Positions 16,234 to 25,495 are shown, counted from the stretch's first letter. The stretch: DNA of 64,000 nt from SKVR01 sp964453995 (GCA_964453995.1 CAYVQC010000001.1:1-64000); one strand, 5' to 3'. Notes: generated by a model from the sequence alone, not told the origin. Translations and numbers: made by a program.

Positions 16234-18774
16234 TTAATCTGTTTTTTCCAGCTTTTTAGAACTTACCATAATCTCACTGTTGTTTTTATCAAAATCGATG
16301 TGGATCTCGTCACCTTCTTCTACTTTAGATTTAATGATCTCTTCGGCAAGGGGGTCTTCAAGATACTTTTGTATAGCTCTTTTCAGGGGTCTTGCACCAT
16401 AGGCAGAATCCCAACCTTTTTCCGCAATGTATTCCTTGGCATCATCAGAAAGAATAATTTTATAGCCAAGGTTTTCAATGCGTCGGTAAAGGTGTGCCAA
16501 CTCAATATCAATAATTTTGAAAATATCTTCTTTTTCGAGGTTTTCAAAGATGATGATATCATCAACACGGTTGAGGAATTCCGGAGCAAACGACTTTTTC
16601 AGGGCATTCTCAATCACACTTTGTGCGTACTCCCTGGTTTTGGATTGCTTGGCGGTTGTATTGAACCCTACACCCATTCCAAAGTCCTTGAGCTGCCTTG
16701 AACCAATATTGGAAGTCATTATTATAATGGTGTTTTTAAAATCAATTTTCCTTCCAAGGCTATCGGTGAGTTGTCCATCATCCAGCATTTGGAGCAGCAG
16801 GTGGAAAACATCGGGGTGAGCTTTTTCGATTTCGTCGAGCAACAGCACAGAATAGGGTTTTCTTCTTACTTTTTCCGTAAGCTGCCCTCCTTCTTCATAG
16901 CCAACATATCCGGGAGGTGCTCCAATAAGACGGCTCACTGCAAATTTCTCCATGTATTCACTCATGTCAATACGGATAATGGCATCGTCAGAATCAAACA
17001 AATGACGAGAAAGCACTTTTGCAAGGTGGGTTTTACCAACACCGGTAGGACCTAAAAAGATAAATGAACCGATGGGTTTTGCGGGATCTTTCAAGCCTGC
17101 ACGATTTCTGCGGATAGACTGCACTACCTTTTTAATTGCATCGCTCTGGCCAATAACGCTCTTCTCCAGATCTGATTCCATGCTGATCAACCTTTGGCTT
17201 TCATTCAATGCTATACGCTGCACAGGCACACCGGTCATCATGGATACAACTTCGGAAACATTTTGCTCTGTAACTACTTCTCTGTGCAGTTGGGATTCTT
17301 CCTCCCAGGTGCGCTTTTCTTTTTCCAGCAGATCCATCAACTCACGTTCCTGATCGCGAAATTTTGCAGCCTGTTCATATTTCTGGCTTTTGATAGCCTT
17401 GGTCTTTTCTTCCCTTACAACATCAATTTTCGATTCGATATTAATGATATTCTCAGGAACTTTAATGTTGGTAATATGAACCCGTGAACCTGCTTCATCC
17501 AGGGCGTCAATAGCCTTATCAGGCAGGCATCTGTCACTCACATAACGATTGGTAAGCGTTACACAGGCCTTAATTGCTTCCGGCGAATAAGTTACCAGGT
17601 GATGGTCTTCATATTTTTTCTTGATGTTGTTGAGAATCTCAATGGTTTCATCGCTGGTAGTGGGGTCGATCAGAATTTTCTGGAATCTCCTTTCAAGGGC
17701 ACCGTCTTTTTCAATATGCTGGCGATACTCATCAAGGGTTGTTGCGCCAATGCACTGAATCTCACCCCGGGCGAGTGCCGGTTTAAACATATTGGATGCA
17801 TCGAGGGAGCCACTGGCTCCACCGGCTCCAACAATGGTGTGAATTTCATCAATAAAAAGGATAACATCGGGGGTTTTCTCCAATTCATTGAGCAAAGCTT
17901 TCATTCTTTCTTCAAATTGCCCACGGTATTTGGTGCCGGCAACCAATGAAGCAATATCAAGCGTTACAATTCTTTTATTGAACAGGGCCCTCGATACTTT
18001 TCTTTGCACAATGCGCAGTGCCAAACCCTCTGCGATAGCAGATTTACCAACACCGGGTTCTCCTATCAAAATAGGATTGTTCTTTTTTCTGCGTGAGAGG
18101 ATCTGTGCAATCCTTTCCAATTCTTTTTCCCGTCCTACAACAGGATCCAGGCGATCTTCCTCTGCTGCCTTGGTAAGGTCTCTTCCGAAATTGTCCAATA
18201 CCGGGGTTTTGGATTTATCGGAATACTTTTTAAAACTACCACCTCCAAATCCACCGCTTTCCGAGGTTTCATCATCCTCTGAGCTGTGAGAAAGTTCGCT
18301 CCTGGGGTCTATCCCTTTCAAAGGGCTGTCTTCCGGATTGTTCTTAAGCATTACAATCTCATCCTTAATGCTCTCATAGTCAATGTCGTGTTGCATGAGC
18401 AGCCTGGTGGCCAGGTTCTCCTTGTCTTTAAGGATAGATAACAACAAATGCTCGGTACCAATGAGTTCACTATTGAATACTTTTGCTTCGAGGTAAGTGA
18501 TTTTAAGGACTCTTTCGGCTTGTTTTACCAGGGGGATATTATCAACATTTCGCGGTTTGCGCGAATCTGTGCGAATGGTTTTCTCGATGGTTGATTTGAT
18601 TTTTTTGAGATCAACACCCAGGTTGACTAATATCTGTACGGCAAGGCCTTCTCCTTCTCTAATGATACCAAGCAAAAGATGCTCAATGCCTATGTAGTCA
18701 TTGCCATTGCGAATGGCTTCTTCGCGGCTGTAAGTGATTACATCTTTTACTCTTGGTGAAAATTTCGCTTCCAT
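16234..18774 (-). CDS. clpC: ClpC-type AAA+ protease ATPase subunit
   Basis: This hexameric unfoldase feeds proteins to ClpP. The 846-residue protein has two Clp-N repeats (residues 1-145), a linker, and AAA1 with Walker A GEPGVGKS at 238-245. A UVR-like coiled segment (KYEQAAKFRDQERELMDLL, about 465-483) marks ClpC rather than ClpB. AAA2 carries Walker A GPTGVGKT at 575-582 and later the ClpP-docking loop with VGF (DFGMGVGF). It is transcribed alone from a strong promoter with a hairpin terminator behind it. No McsA/McsB or CtsR gene is near, as expected outside Firmicutes. Confidence 0.95.
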   Translation of the reverse strand: MEAKFSPRVKDVITYSREEAIRNGNDYIGIEHLLLGIIREGEGLAVQILVNLGVDLKKIKSTIEKTIRTDSRKPRNVDNIPLVKQAERVLKITYLEAKVFNSELIGTEHLLLSILKDKENLATRLLMQHDIDYESIKDEIVMLKNNPEDSPLKGIDPRSELSHSSEDDETSESGGFGGGSFKKYSDKSKTPVLDNFGRDLTKAAEEDRLDPVVGREKELERIAQILSRRKKNNPILIGEPGVGKSAIAEGLALRIVQRKVSRALFNKRIVTLDIASLVAGTKYRGQFEERMKALLNELEKTPDVILFIDEIHTIVGAGGASGSLDASNMFKPALARGEIQCIGATTLDEYRQHIEKDGALERRFQKILIDPTTSDETIEILNNIKKKYEDHHLVTYSPEAIKACVTLTNRYVSDRCLPDKAIDALDEAGSRVHITNIKVPENIINIESKIDVVREEKTKAIKSQKYEQAAKFRDQERELMDLLEKEKRTWEEESQLHREVVTEQNVSEVVSMMTGVPVQRIALNESQRLISMESDLEKSVIGQSDAIKKVVQSIRRNRAGLKDPAKPIGSFIFLGPTGVGKTHLAKVLSRHLFDSDDAIIRIDMSEYMEKFAVSRLIGAPPGYVGYEEGGQLTEKVRRKPYSVLLLDEIEKAHPDVFHLLLQMLDDGQLTDSLGRKIDFKNTIIIMTSNIGSRQLKDFGMGVGFNTTAKQSKTREYAQSVIENALKKSFAPEFLNRVDDIIIFENLEKEDIFKIIDIELAHLYRRIENLGYKIILSDDAKEYIAEKGWDSAYGARPLKRAIQKYLEDPLAEEIIKSKVEEGDEIHIDFDKNNSEIMVSSKKLEKTD

Positions 18775-18821
18775 AAATGATTAATGCGATAAAGATTACT
18801 AAAAACAGGTATTTGAAATAC

Positions 18822-18851
18822 CAAAATTATATACAATAATAACTAATTCAA
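18822..18851 (-). promoter_or_regulatory. clpC promoter (TTG-N19-TAATTTTG)
   Basis: The minus strand has TTG (18849-18851), exactly 19 nt, then TAATTTTG (18822-18829). Both boxes and the spacing match the Bacteroidota primary sigma consensus. Transcription would start near 18815, leaving a leader of about 40 nt. Confidence 0.75.
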
Positions 18852-19027
18852 CTGAAAGATTTACTTTTTTTATTCAGAATAACTGTGAAAGATAGAATGC
18901 TGATATAATGAGAGGTCAGCTACCTTATCAATCCAAGCATTTAAAGATCTTTTCAGGAGTCTTTTTTATTAACAAAAAAAATGCCGTATTGTTAGCAAAT
19001 TGTTGTTTGTGTCGTATTGTCAGGCCG

Positions 19028-19043
19028 TTTTTTACGTAAAAAA
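19028..19043. promoter_or_regulatory. 16-bp perfect palindrome upstream of gyrA
   Basis: TTTTTTACGTAAAAAA is its own reverse complement. It sits 63 nt before the gyrA start, where an operator or supercoiling-sensitive promoter element could lie. The binding factor is unknown. Confidence 0.4.
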
Positions 19044-19106
19044 AACGTAATTTCGTGACTCCGTTACGGAAAGGGAGAATTTAAGATAAACTACTATATA
19101 TCAATT

Positions 19107-21656
19107 ATGTCTGAAGAAAGAATAACAAAGGTAAACATTGAAGATCAAATGAAGAGTGCCTACATCGATTACGCGATGTCTGTAATCGTATCACGGGCAC
19201 TCCCTGATGTACGCGATGGATTAAAGCCTGTGCACCGTAGGGTATTGTTTGGCATGTCAGAACTGGGTATTTTAAGCAACAGGCCCTATAAAAAATCAGC
19301 CAGGATAGTAGGAGAGGTGCTGGGTAAATATCACCCCCACGGTGACACATCGGTTTATGATGCGATGGTAAGAATGGCGCAGCCCTGGTCGTTGAGATAC
19401 CCCCTGGTAGATGGACAGGGAAACTTTGGAAGTATTGATGGTGACAGCCCCGCAGCCATGAGGTATACCGAGGCGCGCCTGAGAAAAATATCGGAAGAAC
19501 TGCTTGCCGACCTCGATAAAGAAACCGTGGACCTGCAGCTGAACTTTGATGATTCTTTGGAAGAACCTACCGTATTGCCCGCCAAAATCCCCAACCTGTT
19601 GGTAAACGGCGCCAGTGGTATTGCTGTTGGGATGGCTACCAATATGCCTCCGCATAATCTTAGCGAAGTAATTGATGGCATTGTTGCTTATATTGACAAC
19701 CAGGAAATCACCATTGATGAATTGATGAAATTCATCAAAGCTCCCGACTTTCCTACAGGAGGCTTAATCTATGGATATGAAGGCGTAAAGGAAGCCTACC
19801 ATACCGGCAGGGGCAGAGTTGTGCTAAGGGGAGAAGCTACTGTGGAAGGGGAAGAAAACGGCAAGCAATCCATCATCGTAACATCAATTCCCTACCAGGT
19901 AAATAAGGCTGAAATGATTAAGAAAACAGCCGACCTGGTCAATGATAAAAAAATAGAGGGAATAACAGATATTCGCGATGAGTCTGACAGATCGGGAATG
20001 CGCATTGTTTACGAACTCAGGAGAGATGCAGTACCCAATGTGGTACTGAACCTTCTCTATCAGCATACAGCCCTGCAAACGGCTTTCAATGTGAACAATA
20101 TTGCCCTGGTTAAAGGCAGGCCCATGATGCTGAACCTGAAGGATATTATTCAGCATTTTGTAGAGCATCGCCATGAAGTTGTTGTTCGAAGAACCGAGTA
20201 TGAATTGCGCGAGGCCGAAAAACGTGCCCATATCCTGGAAGGACTTATTATAGCACTTGACAACCTGGATGCAGTTATTCAACTGATACGGGCCAGCAAG
20301 ACTCCGGAAATTGCAAGAAATGGACTTATTGACAGTTTTCAACTGACAGAAGTACAGGCAAGAGCTATTTTGGCCATGCAACTGCAGCGACTTACCGGCC
20401 TTGAGATAGAAAAAATAAAAGAAGAGTATGAAGAATTGCTCAAAAAGATTCAGCACCTTAAAGATATCCTTGCAAATCTTGAAATGAGGATGAATATCAT
20501 CAAGGAAGAGTTGCTGGAAATGAAAGAGAAATATGGTGATGAAACCCGTACCGAAATAGAATATACCGCCAACGATTTTCGTATTGAAGATACCATTGCT
20601 GACGAAGATATGGTGATTACGATCTCGCATATGGGTTATATTAAAAGAACCCCACTGGTGGAATTTCGTACCCAGGCCAGGGGAGGAACCGGCTCAAAAG
20701 GCTCCACCACCAGAGAACAGGACTTTGTAGAATATCTCTTTCATGCTACCAATCATAACTACCTGATATTCTTTACAGAACAAGGAAAATGCTATTGGAA
20801 GAGAGTGTTTGAGATTCCTGAAGGAGCCAAAAATTCAAAAGGTCGGCCCATTCAGAATCTTATCAATATCTCAACCGATGATAAAATAAAAGCATTTGTG
20901 AATGTGAAGGACCTTACGGATGAAGATTACATTCAAAATAACTACATCATTTTATGTACTAAGAAAGGAATCATTAAAAAAACTTCCCTGGAAGCATACT
21001 CACGTCCAAGGGCCAATGGTATTATAGCCATCAATATAAGGGAAGGCGACGAACTGCTGGAAGCAAACCTTACCAACGGTGAAAGCGAAATACTGATAGC
21101 AGCCCGCAACGGAAAAGCCATTCGTTTTCCCGAAAGTATTATCAGGCCAATGGGACGCAGTGCATCAGGAGTAAAAGGTATCACCCTGGCAGGGGCCAAG
21201 GACGAAGTAGTAAGTATGGTATGTGTTAGTAATCCGGAAAGCTCACTCCTTGTTGTTTCTGAGAATGGCTACGGAAAAAGATCATTCCTGAATGAATACC
21301 GCGTTACCAACCGTGGTGGAAAAGGAGTAAAAACACTAAATGTAACCGATAAAACCGGCCAGCTTATTGCCATGGTTAATGTATCTGATGCCGACGATCT
21401 GATGATTATCAACAAATCAGGTATCACCATCAGGCTGTCAGTAGCTGGTCTGCGAAATATGGGCCGTGCTACCCAGGGAGTGAGACTGATAAATCTCAGA
21501 AATGATGATACCATAGCAGCAGTGGCCAAGGTACAGGAAAAATCAGAACCGATTCAAACTGAGGGTGAGCAAACCCCGGAAGAAGACCTTCCTGATAATG
21601 GAACGGCTTTTGATAACGATTATACCAATGAACCGGATAACGATTCATTGGATTAG
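19107..21656 (+). CDS. gyrA: DNA gyrase subunit A
   Basis: GyrA carries the DNA breakage-reunion activity of gyrase. The 849-residue protein begins with the family N terminus (YIDYAMSVIVSRALPDVRDGLKPVHRR) and has the catalytic Tyr at residue 120 in AAMRYTEARL. The quinolone pocket HGDTSVYD places Thr81, Ser82 and Asp85 at the positions of E. coli Ser83, Ala84 and Asp87. The C-terminal beta-pinwheel follows. Its GyrA box is the relaxed QARGGTG rather than QRRGGKG, a form I recall as usual in Bacteroidota. A strongly acidic tail ends the protein. It is distinct from ParC by the pinwheel repeats and length. Confidence 0.96.
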   Translation: MSEERITKVNIEDQMKSAYIDYAMSVIVSRALPDVRDGLKPVHRRVLFGMSELGILSNRPYKKSARIVGEVLGKYHPHGDTSVYDAMVRMAQPWSLRYPLVDGQGNFGSIDGDSPAAMRYTEARLRKISEELLADLDKETVDLQLNFDDSLEEPTVLPAKIPNLLVNGASGIAVGMATNMPPHNLSEVIDGIVAYIDNQEITIDELMKFIKAPDFPTGGLIYGYEGVKEAYHTGRGRVVLRGEATVEGEENGKQSIIVTSIPYQVNKAEMIKKTADLVNDKKIEGITDIRDESDRSGMRIVYELRRDAVPNVVLNLLYQHTALQTAFNVNNIALVKGRPMMLNLKDIIQHFVEHRHEVVVRRTEYELREAEKRAHILEGLIIALDNLDAVIQLIRASKTPEIARNGLIDSFQLTEVQARAILAMQLQRLTGLEIEKIKEEYEELLKKIQHLKDILANLEMRMNIIKEELLEMKEKYGDETRTEIEYTANDFRIEDTIADEDMVITISHMGYIKRTPLVEFRTQARGGTGSKGSTTREQDFVEYLFHATNHNYLIFFTEQGKCYWKRVFEIPEGAKNSKGRPIQNLINISTDDKIKAFVNVKDLTDEDYIQNNYIILCTKKGIIKKTSLEAYSRPRANGIIAINIREGDELLEANLTNGESEILIAARNGKAIRFPESIIRPMGRSASGVKGITLAGAKDEVVSMVCVSNPESSLLVVSENGYGKRSFLNEYRVTNRGGKGVKTLNVTDKTGQLIAMVNVSDADDLMIINKSGITIRLSVAGLRNMGRATQGVRLINLRNDDTIAAVAKVQEKSEPIQTEGEQTPEEDLPDNGTAFDNDYTNEPDNDSLD

Positions 21657-21692
21657 GAAAATACAGCTTTAAAACAGCAATTCTGAAAAAAT

Positions 21693-21722
21693 TTGAAGTA
21701 TTTTCTATTTATATTACATTTG
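21693..21722 (+). promoter_or_regulatory. Promoter of the TPR gene (TTG-N19-TACATTTG)
   Basis: TTG at 21693-21695, 19 nt, then TACATTTG at 21715-21722 gives a full match with ideal spacing. It implies a start near 21728 and a leader of about 35 nt. The TPR gene is thus not dependent on gyrA read-through. Confidence 0.75.
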
Positions 21723-21763
21723 CAAAATTAACATTTGAGACCAAACAAAAATTTTATCAAACA

Positions 21764-22999
21764 ATGAAAAAGATAGCAGTATTAGTGATATTGTGCCTGT
21801 TTGCCATAAATATGGTAGAAGCACAAAAAAGAGAGCAGAACCGAGCTAAAAGACAACTCAACAGAGGAAATCTTACTGAAGCATGGGAGCACATCAACAA
21901 TGCACTTAATGATGAATCAACCAAAAATGATCCTGCCACATGGGTAATCAAGAGTAAGATCCTTATTGAGATGAACCAAGCAGAAGATCCTGAGCAGCAA
22001 AACCTGGAAGAGGAGCCACTTGAAAAAGCCGTGGAAGCCATAGAAAAAGCTCAGGAGCTTGATGAAACCAATATCAATTTACTGGATATTCAGCAAACTT
22101 TAATTGTTCTCGCCGAAGCACTGTTCAATGAAGGTGCAGAAGCCTACAATGAAAATGAGTTTTCCAGTGCCAGTAACTATTTCCTGAATGCTTACAATGT
22201 AAGTGATATGTATGGCACAGTAGATACCTCAACGCTCTACAATGCAGGTCTGTCAGCCGAATTGGCCCAGAATTTTGATGAGGCCTACGAGATTTATACC
22301 GATGTTGCGGCATTGGATTATGATCAGCCTTTCCTTTACAGTTCGCTCGCCAACATCAGCCTGAGGAACAAAGATTTTGAGGAAGCTGAAAAGTGGATTA
22401 AAAAGGGAAGGGATTTATATCCTGATGAGCTTGATCTGATCTTCGTGGAAGCCAACGTTTACCTTACGTCAGGCAATATTCCCGAAGCCAGGAGAGTGCT
22501 TGAGCTTGCAATTGACAGAGATCCCGAAAATGCAAACCTACACTATGCATTTGCTGTAAACTATGATCAAATGTCGAAAGACACTATGTTTACAGAGGAA
22601 GAAAGAGAATTTGCTTTTAATGAAGCCATTAACAGTTATAAAACAGCAATTGAATTGAAACCAGATTATTTCGATGCTATTTACAACCTGGGTGCACTTT
22701 ACTTCAACCAGGGAATCCAGCTTTTTGTGAAAGCAGATGACATTTTGCGTCAGGGTTACAGCAATGAAAATTTGAAGAAAGCCAACGAACTGGAAGAGCG
22801 ATCAAAACGAATCTGGAGAGAAGATGCACAACCTTACCTGGAAAAGGCATTTGACCTCATTGATGAAGATGATGAAAACTATGAGGTTGTATTAAGGTCG
22901 CTTCGGGAATTGTACATGCGGACAGGCCAATCTGAAAAGCTCGAGGTTACCGACGAAATATGGAAAGAAAAGTATGGTAGTGAAGAAGAACAGGAATAG
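21764..22999 (+). CDS. Exported TPR-repeat protein
   Basis: The 411-residue protein has a signal peptide cut near residue 20 (MVEAQK). The rest is almost wholly helical tetratricopeptide repeats, for example GNIPEARRVLELAIDRDPENANLHYAFA and AINSYKTAIELKPDYFDAIYNLGALYFNQG. TPR arrays are protein-binding scaffolds, so this is likely a periplasmic or envelope adaptor. There is no catalytic domain. It has its own promoter and terminator and stands alone behind gyrA. Similar single TPR genes are frequent in Bacteroidota, with partners not established. Confidence 0.85.
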   Translation: MKKIAVLVILCLFAINMVEAQKREQNRAKRQLNRGNLTEAWEHINNALNDESTKNDPATWVIKSKILIEMNQAEDPEQQNLEEEPLEKAVEAIEKAQELDETNINLLDIQQTLIVLAEALFNEGAEAYNENEFSSASNYFLNAYNVSDMYGTVDTSTLYNAGLSAELAQNFDEAYEIYTDVAALDYDQPFLYSSLANISLRNKDFEEAEKWIKKGRDLYPDELDLIFVEANVYLTSGNIPEARRVLELAIDRDPENANLHYAFAVNYDQMSKDTMFTEEEREFAFNEAINSYKTAIELKPDYFDAIYNLGALYFNQGIQLFVKADDILRQGYSNENLKKANELEERSKRIWREDAQPYLEKAFDLIDEDDENYEVVLRSLRELYMRTGQSEKLEVTDEIWKEKYGSEEEQE

Positions 23000-23030
23000 C
23001 ATTAGTTGAATTTTATAGATTTCTCCAAAA

Positions 23031-23068
23031 GAAAGAGCGGGTATTAAATTATCTGCTCTTTTTTTTTA
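23031..23068 (+). terminator. Intrinsic terminator of the TPR gene
   Basis: The arms AAAGAGC and GCTCTTT flank a loop of about 18 nt with partial pairing, and a run of more than eight T follows. Confidence 0.75.
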
Positions 23069-23291
23069 TTCTTTCGTTTAGGGAATGAATAGGGAGCCTA
23101 AATAAATCTGTATTATGTGTATAATTTTATTCACAAAATGAGAACAGAATTTCCGGAGAGAAAACAATGGTATTTTTTATACTTAACATAATATTAATTA
23201 TAAGACAAATGCTAAACTGCGGCAATTATGCATTTCCGATAAATAACAACCAAGCATGGAAGTAACGAACCAATCTTACTTTAGCATCCAC

Positions 23292-23317
23292 ATCCCTGTG
23301 AGAATGGCATAAAAGTT
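23292..23317 (+). repeat. Imperfect direct repeat, copy 1
   Basis: This copy shares about 21 of 26 positions with copy 2 at 23435-23460, including the unbroken core GTGAGAAT. Function is unknown. Confidence 0.45.
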
Positions 23318-23434
23318 TATAAACCGAGTCACAAGCCGATCTTTTGATGCTATACTATGATTTTACTATTACAAAGTCTTCGTTAAATGCTCAAATTATT
23401 ACAGACTAATGATGCAATTTATTTTTCATATCAT

Positions 23435-23460
23435 ATCCCCGTGAGAATCTCGTAGAAATT
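23435..23460 (+). repeat. Imperfect direct repeat, copy 2
   Basis: This is the partner of the copy at 23292-23317, offset by 143 nt. The similarity weakens after the TT at its end but resumes at ACCGA about 10 nt further on. Confidence 0.45.
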
Positions 23461-23547
23461 ATCCTACCGACCTGAGACCGGAAATATTGATTTTTCAGCA
23501 GGATTAATAACAGCACATTTTTTTGAGACTTTCTTATGCAAAACCAA

Positions 23548-24141
23548 TCAATCCACTATGGGATCATCAAGATCAAATACGATCTCAAATCGTCTTTCAC
23601 CATTTCTTTCAAGAGCATAAGAAAAATAAGTCATTTCTTCGTCCATGGAAACTATCCAAACATTTTCACCGCCATCTTCAATTATATTGGCAGTATATTC
23701 ATCAGCCGGAAAATATTGCACAAAGGCGGTACCCTGGTCATTAGCATATCCACCATACATGGAAACCTCTTCATGAGTACCATCCTCATTAAGATGCTGG
23801 TGTCTGAATACCAGGCGCCCGTCTTCAGGTAAAAACATCCAGGTGCGGGAATGATCTTCATCCACATGAAACGGTATATGGATATATTCATCTTCGCACT
23901 CTGTTACATGCATAACCATGTTTCTGTCGGCCCAGCTTTCCCCGTGACTACTTCGGTAAACCTGTTCTCCTTTAAAGGATTGCTTACACAAGCTGGCAAG
24001 GTTATTGAAAAAGGCTTCGTGCACATCAGAATCAAATAAACCTGTAGGCGGTTCTTCAAGATCATCAGCCGGGCGCGTGGGTTGACCGCATGACTGTAAA
24101 AGCAATAAGAAAAGCACACCCGCAATCATATATATCTTCAT
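23548..24141 (-). CDS. Hypothetical lipoprotein
   Basis: This 197-residue protein has a lipoprotein signal peptide (LLLLQSC, Cys18). A mostly beta, acidic globular domain follows that I do not recognise. It contains the Cys pair LASLCKQSF and VTECEDEY and a histidine-rich middle (HIPFHVDEDHSRTW, FRHQHLNEDGTHEE) that could bind metal, although this is only a pattern. The gene is monocistronic, flanked by the long repeat-bearing intergenic region and divergent from moxR. A -7 element lies about 36 nt upstream of the start. Confidence 0.7.
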   Translation of the reverse strand: MKIYMIAGVLFLLLLQSCGQPTRPADDLEEPPTGLFDSDVHEAFFNNLASLCKQSFKGEQVYRSSHGESWADRNMVMHVTECEDEYIHIPFHVDEDHSRTWMFLPEDGRLVFRHQHLNEDGTHEEVSMYGGYANDQGTAFVQYFPADEYTANIIEDGGENVWIVSMDEEMTYFSYALERNGERRFEIVFDLDDPIVD

Positions 24142-24176
24142 AGCATAAAATTATGTAGGTTTGTAATAAATTAAAA

Positions 24177-24184
24177 CAAATATA
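24177..24184 (-). promoter_or_regulatory. Probable lipoprotein gene promoter, -7 element
   Basis: The minus strand reads TATATTTG, a full TAnnTTTG match about 36 nt before the start codon. The -33 box is not clear. Confidence 0.4.
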
Positions 24185-24327
24185 GTTATTCCTCATGACA
24201 ATCGATAGTAAAACCTGGTTTGAGAAGCCTGATCTCCCCTACCCTCCTTACATTTAATCGCATCTAACTAATTCGATTATGATCTGTTCAAAAAACGAAT
24301 TGTTAATAAATGCAAGTAATGAATTGA

Positions 24328-24382
24328 TAAGGGTTTTCATAGTTTTTTTTAACCCTTACCTTAACAAACATTAACTTGTTAA
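24328..24382. promoter_or_regulatory. Two adjacent inverted repeats upstream of moxR
   Basis: TAAGGGTT (24328-24335) pairs with AACCCTTA (24351-24358). TTAACAA (24361-24367) pairs with TTGTTAA (24376-24382). Both are perfect and lie just upstream of the moxR -7 element, so they are candidate operators or hairpins for control of the moxR-bat operon. Confidence 0.4.
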
Positions 24383-24408
24383 AATCATTCATTAGCCTTG
24401 CTCTACCC

Positions 24409-24416
24409 TAAATTTG
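24409..24416 (+). promoter_or_regulatory. Probable moxR-bat operon promoter, -7 element
   Basis: TAAATTTG matches TAnnTTTG and implies a leader of about 22 nt before the moxR ATG. No TTG stands at the 19-nt position, so an activator or other -33 contact may be needed. Confidence 0.45.
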
Positions 24417-24444
24417 CAGCACATTTTTATAAAACAACAATATT

Positions 24445-25428
24445 ATGGATATAAGGGAACTCAACGAAAAAATACAACAGGAAAGCGCATTTGTAGATAT
24501 ACTGACCATGGAAATGAAGAAAGTCATTGTGGGTCAGAAAGAGATGGTAGACCGCCTGCTTATAGGCTTGCTTGCCAACGGTCATATCCTCCTTGAGGGG
24601 GTTCCGGGACTTGCCAAAACATTGGCTATCAAGTCTCTGGCCAACAGCATCAAAGCTCAGTACAGCCGTATTCAGTTTACTCCTGATCTGCTTCCGGCCG
24701 ACCTTATCGGTACCATGATCTATTCGCAGCGCAGCGAGGAATTTGTAGTGAAAAAAGGACCCGTTTTTGCCAACTTCATCCTTGCCGACGAAATCAACCG
24801 TGCCCCTGCCAAAGTACAGAGTGCCCTGCTGGAAGCCATGCAGGAACGCCAGGTTACCATAGGTGATCAAACTTTTCCCCTGCAGGAGCCATTTCTTGTG
24901 CTGGCGACAGAAAACCCGCTGGAACAAGAGGGAACCTATCCCCTGCCTGAAGCCCAGGTAGACCGGTTTATGCTAAAAGTGATGATTGGTTATCCTACAA
25001 AAGAGGAAGAGAAGCTCATCATCCGTCAGAATGTTATGGGTCAATTCCCTTCTACTTCCCCCGTGGTCAAGCCCGACGATATTCTTAAAGCTCGGGAAGT
25101 AGTACGTCAGGTATATCTCGATGAAAAAATTGAAAATTACATTACCGATATAGTCTTTGCCACCCGATTCCCTGCAGATCAAAAACTGCAGAAACTTGAA
25201 CCCCTTATAAGCTACGGTGGGTCGCCAAGGGCCAGTATTAATCTTGCGCTTGCAGCTAAAGCATACGCTTTTATCCGCAGAAGAGGTTATGTGATACCAG
25301 AAGATATTAGGGCTGTTTGTCCTGATGTGATGCGACACCGTATTGGCCTTACCTACGAGGCTGAAGCAGAGAATATATCCTCTGAAGAAATCATCACCGA
25401 AATTCTTAATACAGTAGAAGTACCCTAA
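24445..25428 (+). CDS. MoxR-type AAA+ ATPase (Bat operon)
   Basis: This 327-residue cytoplasmic chaperone-like ATPase has Walker A GVPGLAKT at about residues 53-60 and the MoxR signature FTPDLLPADLIGT. Walker B ILADEINRAPAKVQSALLEAMQERQVT and the sensor 1 segment LATENPLEQEGTYPLPEAQVDRF follow. MoxR ATPases act on the von Willebrand factor A proteins encoded beside them. Here it heads a compact operon: moxR, DUF58, a BatD-like gene, batA, batB, batC, batD, batE. Bat genes have been linked to aerotolerance in Bacteroides, but their biochemical role is not settled. Confidence 0.93.
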   Translation: MDIRELNEKIQQESAFVDILTMEMKKVIVGQKEMVDRLLIGLLANGHILLEGVPGLAKTLAIKSLANSIKAQYSRIQFTPDLLPADLIGTMIYSQRSEEFVVKKGPVFANFILADEINRAPAKVQSALLEAMQERQVTIGDQTFPLQEPFLVLATENPLEQEGTYPLPEAQVDRFMLKVMIGYPTKEEEKLIIRQNVMGQFPSTSPVVKPDDILKAREVVRQVYLDEKIENYITDIVFATRFPADQKLQKLEPLISYGGSPRASINLALAAKAYAFIRRRGYVIPEDIRAVCPDVMRHRIGLTYEAEAENISSEEIITEILNTVEVP

Positions 25429-25495
25429 TGATTTACAGGCTCCTGCAACCAGCTAAGTAAAGTATTCCTTAACCTATTGCCAACATACACCTTGC

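Larger units (their letters stand above)
18775..19106. other. Divergent clpC / gyrA intergenic region
   Basis: This 332-nt region holds the clpC promoter (18822-18851) and a 16-bp perfect palindrome near gyrA (19028-19043). An inverted repeat CGTAA/TTACG lies at 19046-19068. TAATTTCG at 19048-19055 is one base off the -7 consensus and might serve gyrA. No gene is seen. Confidence 0.5.
23069..23547. other. Long intergenic region with an imperfect direct repeat
   Basis: This AT-rich region has no credible gene. Two related stretches of about 26 nt lie at 23292-23317 and 23435-23460. Both read ATCCC-[TC]-GTGAGAAT-NN-C-[AG]-TA-[AG]-AA-[GA]-TT. They may be remnants of a decayed element. Small open frames on the plus strand near 23523-23832 are antisense to the lipoprotein gene. 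Confidence 0.45.
24142..24444. other. Divergent lipoprotein / moxR intergenic region
   Basis: This 303-nt AT-rich region has a minus-strand -7 match (24177-24184) and a plus-strand -7 match (24409-24416). Two perfect inverted repeats lie on the moxR side: TAAGGGTT/AACCCTTA (24328-24358) and TTAACAA/TTGTTAA (24361-24382). No gene is seen. Confidence 0.5.

Noticed and set aside
24361..24382. Rex operator upstream of moxR
   Set aside because: The half sites TTAACAA and TTGTTAA are in the opposite order to a Rex palindrome and the spacer is 8 nt, so I list it only as an inverted repeat.
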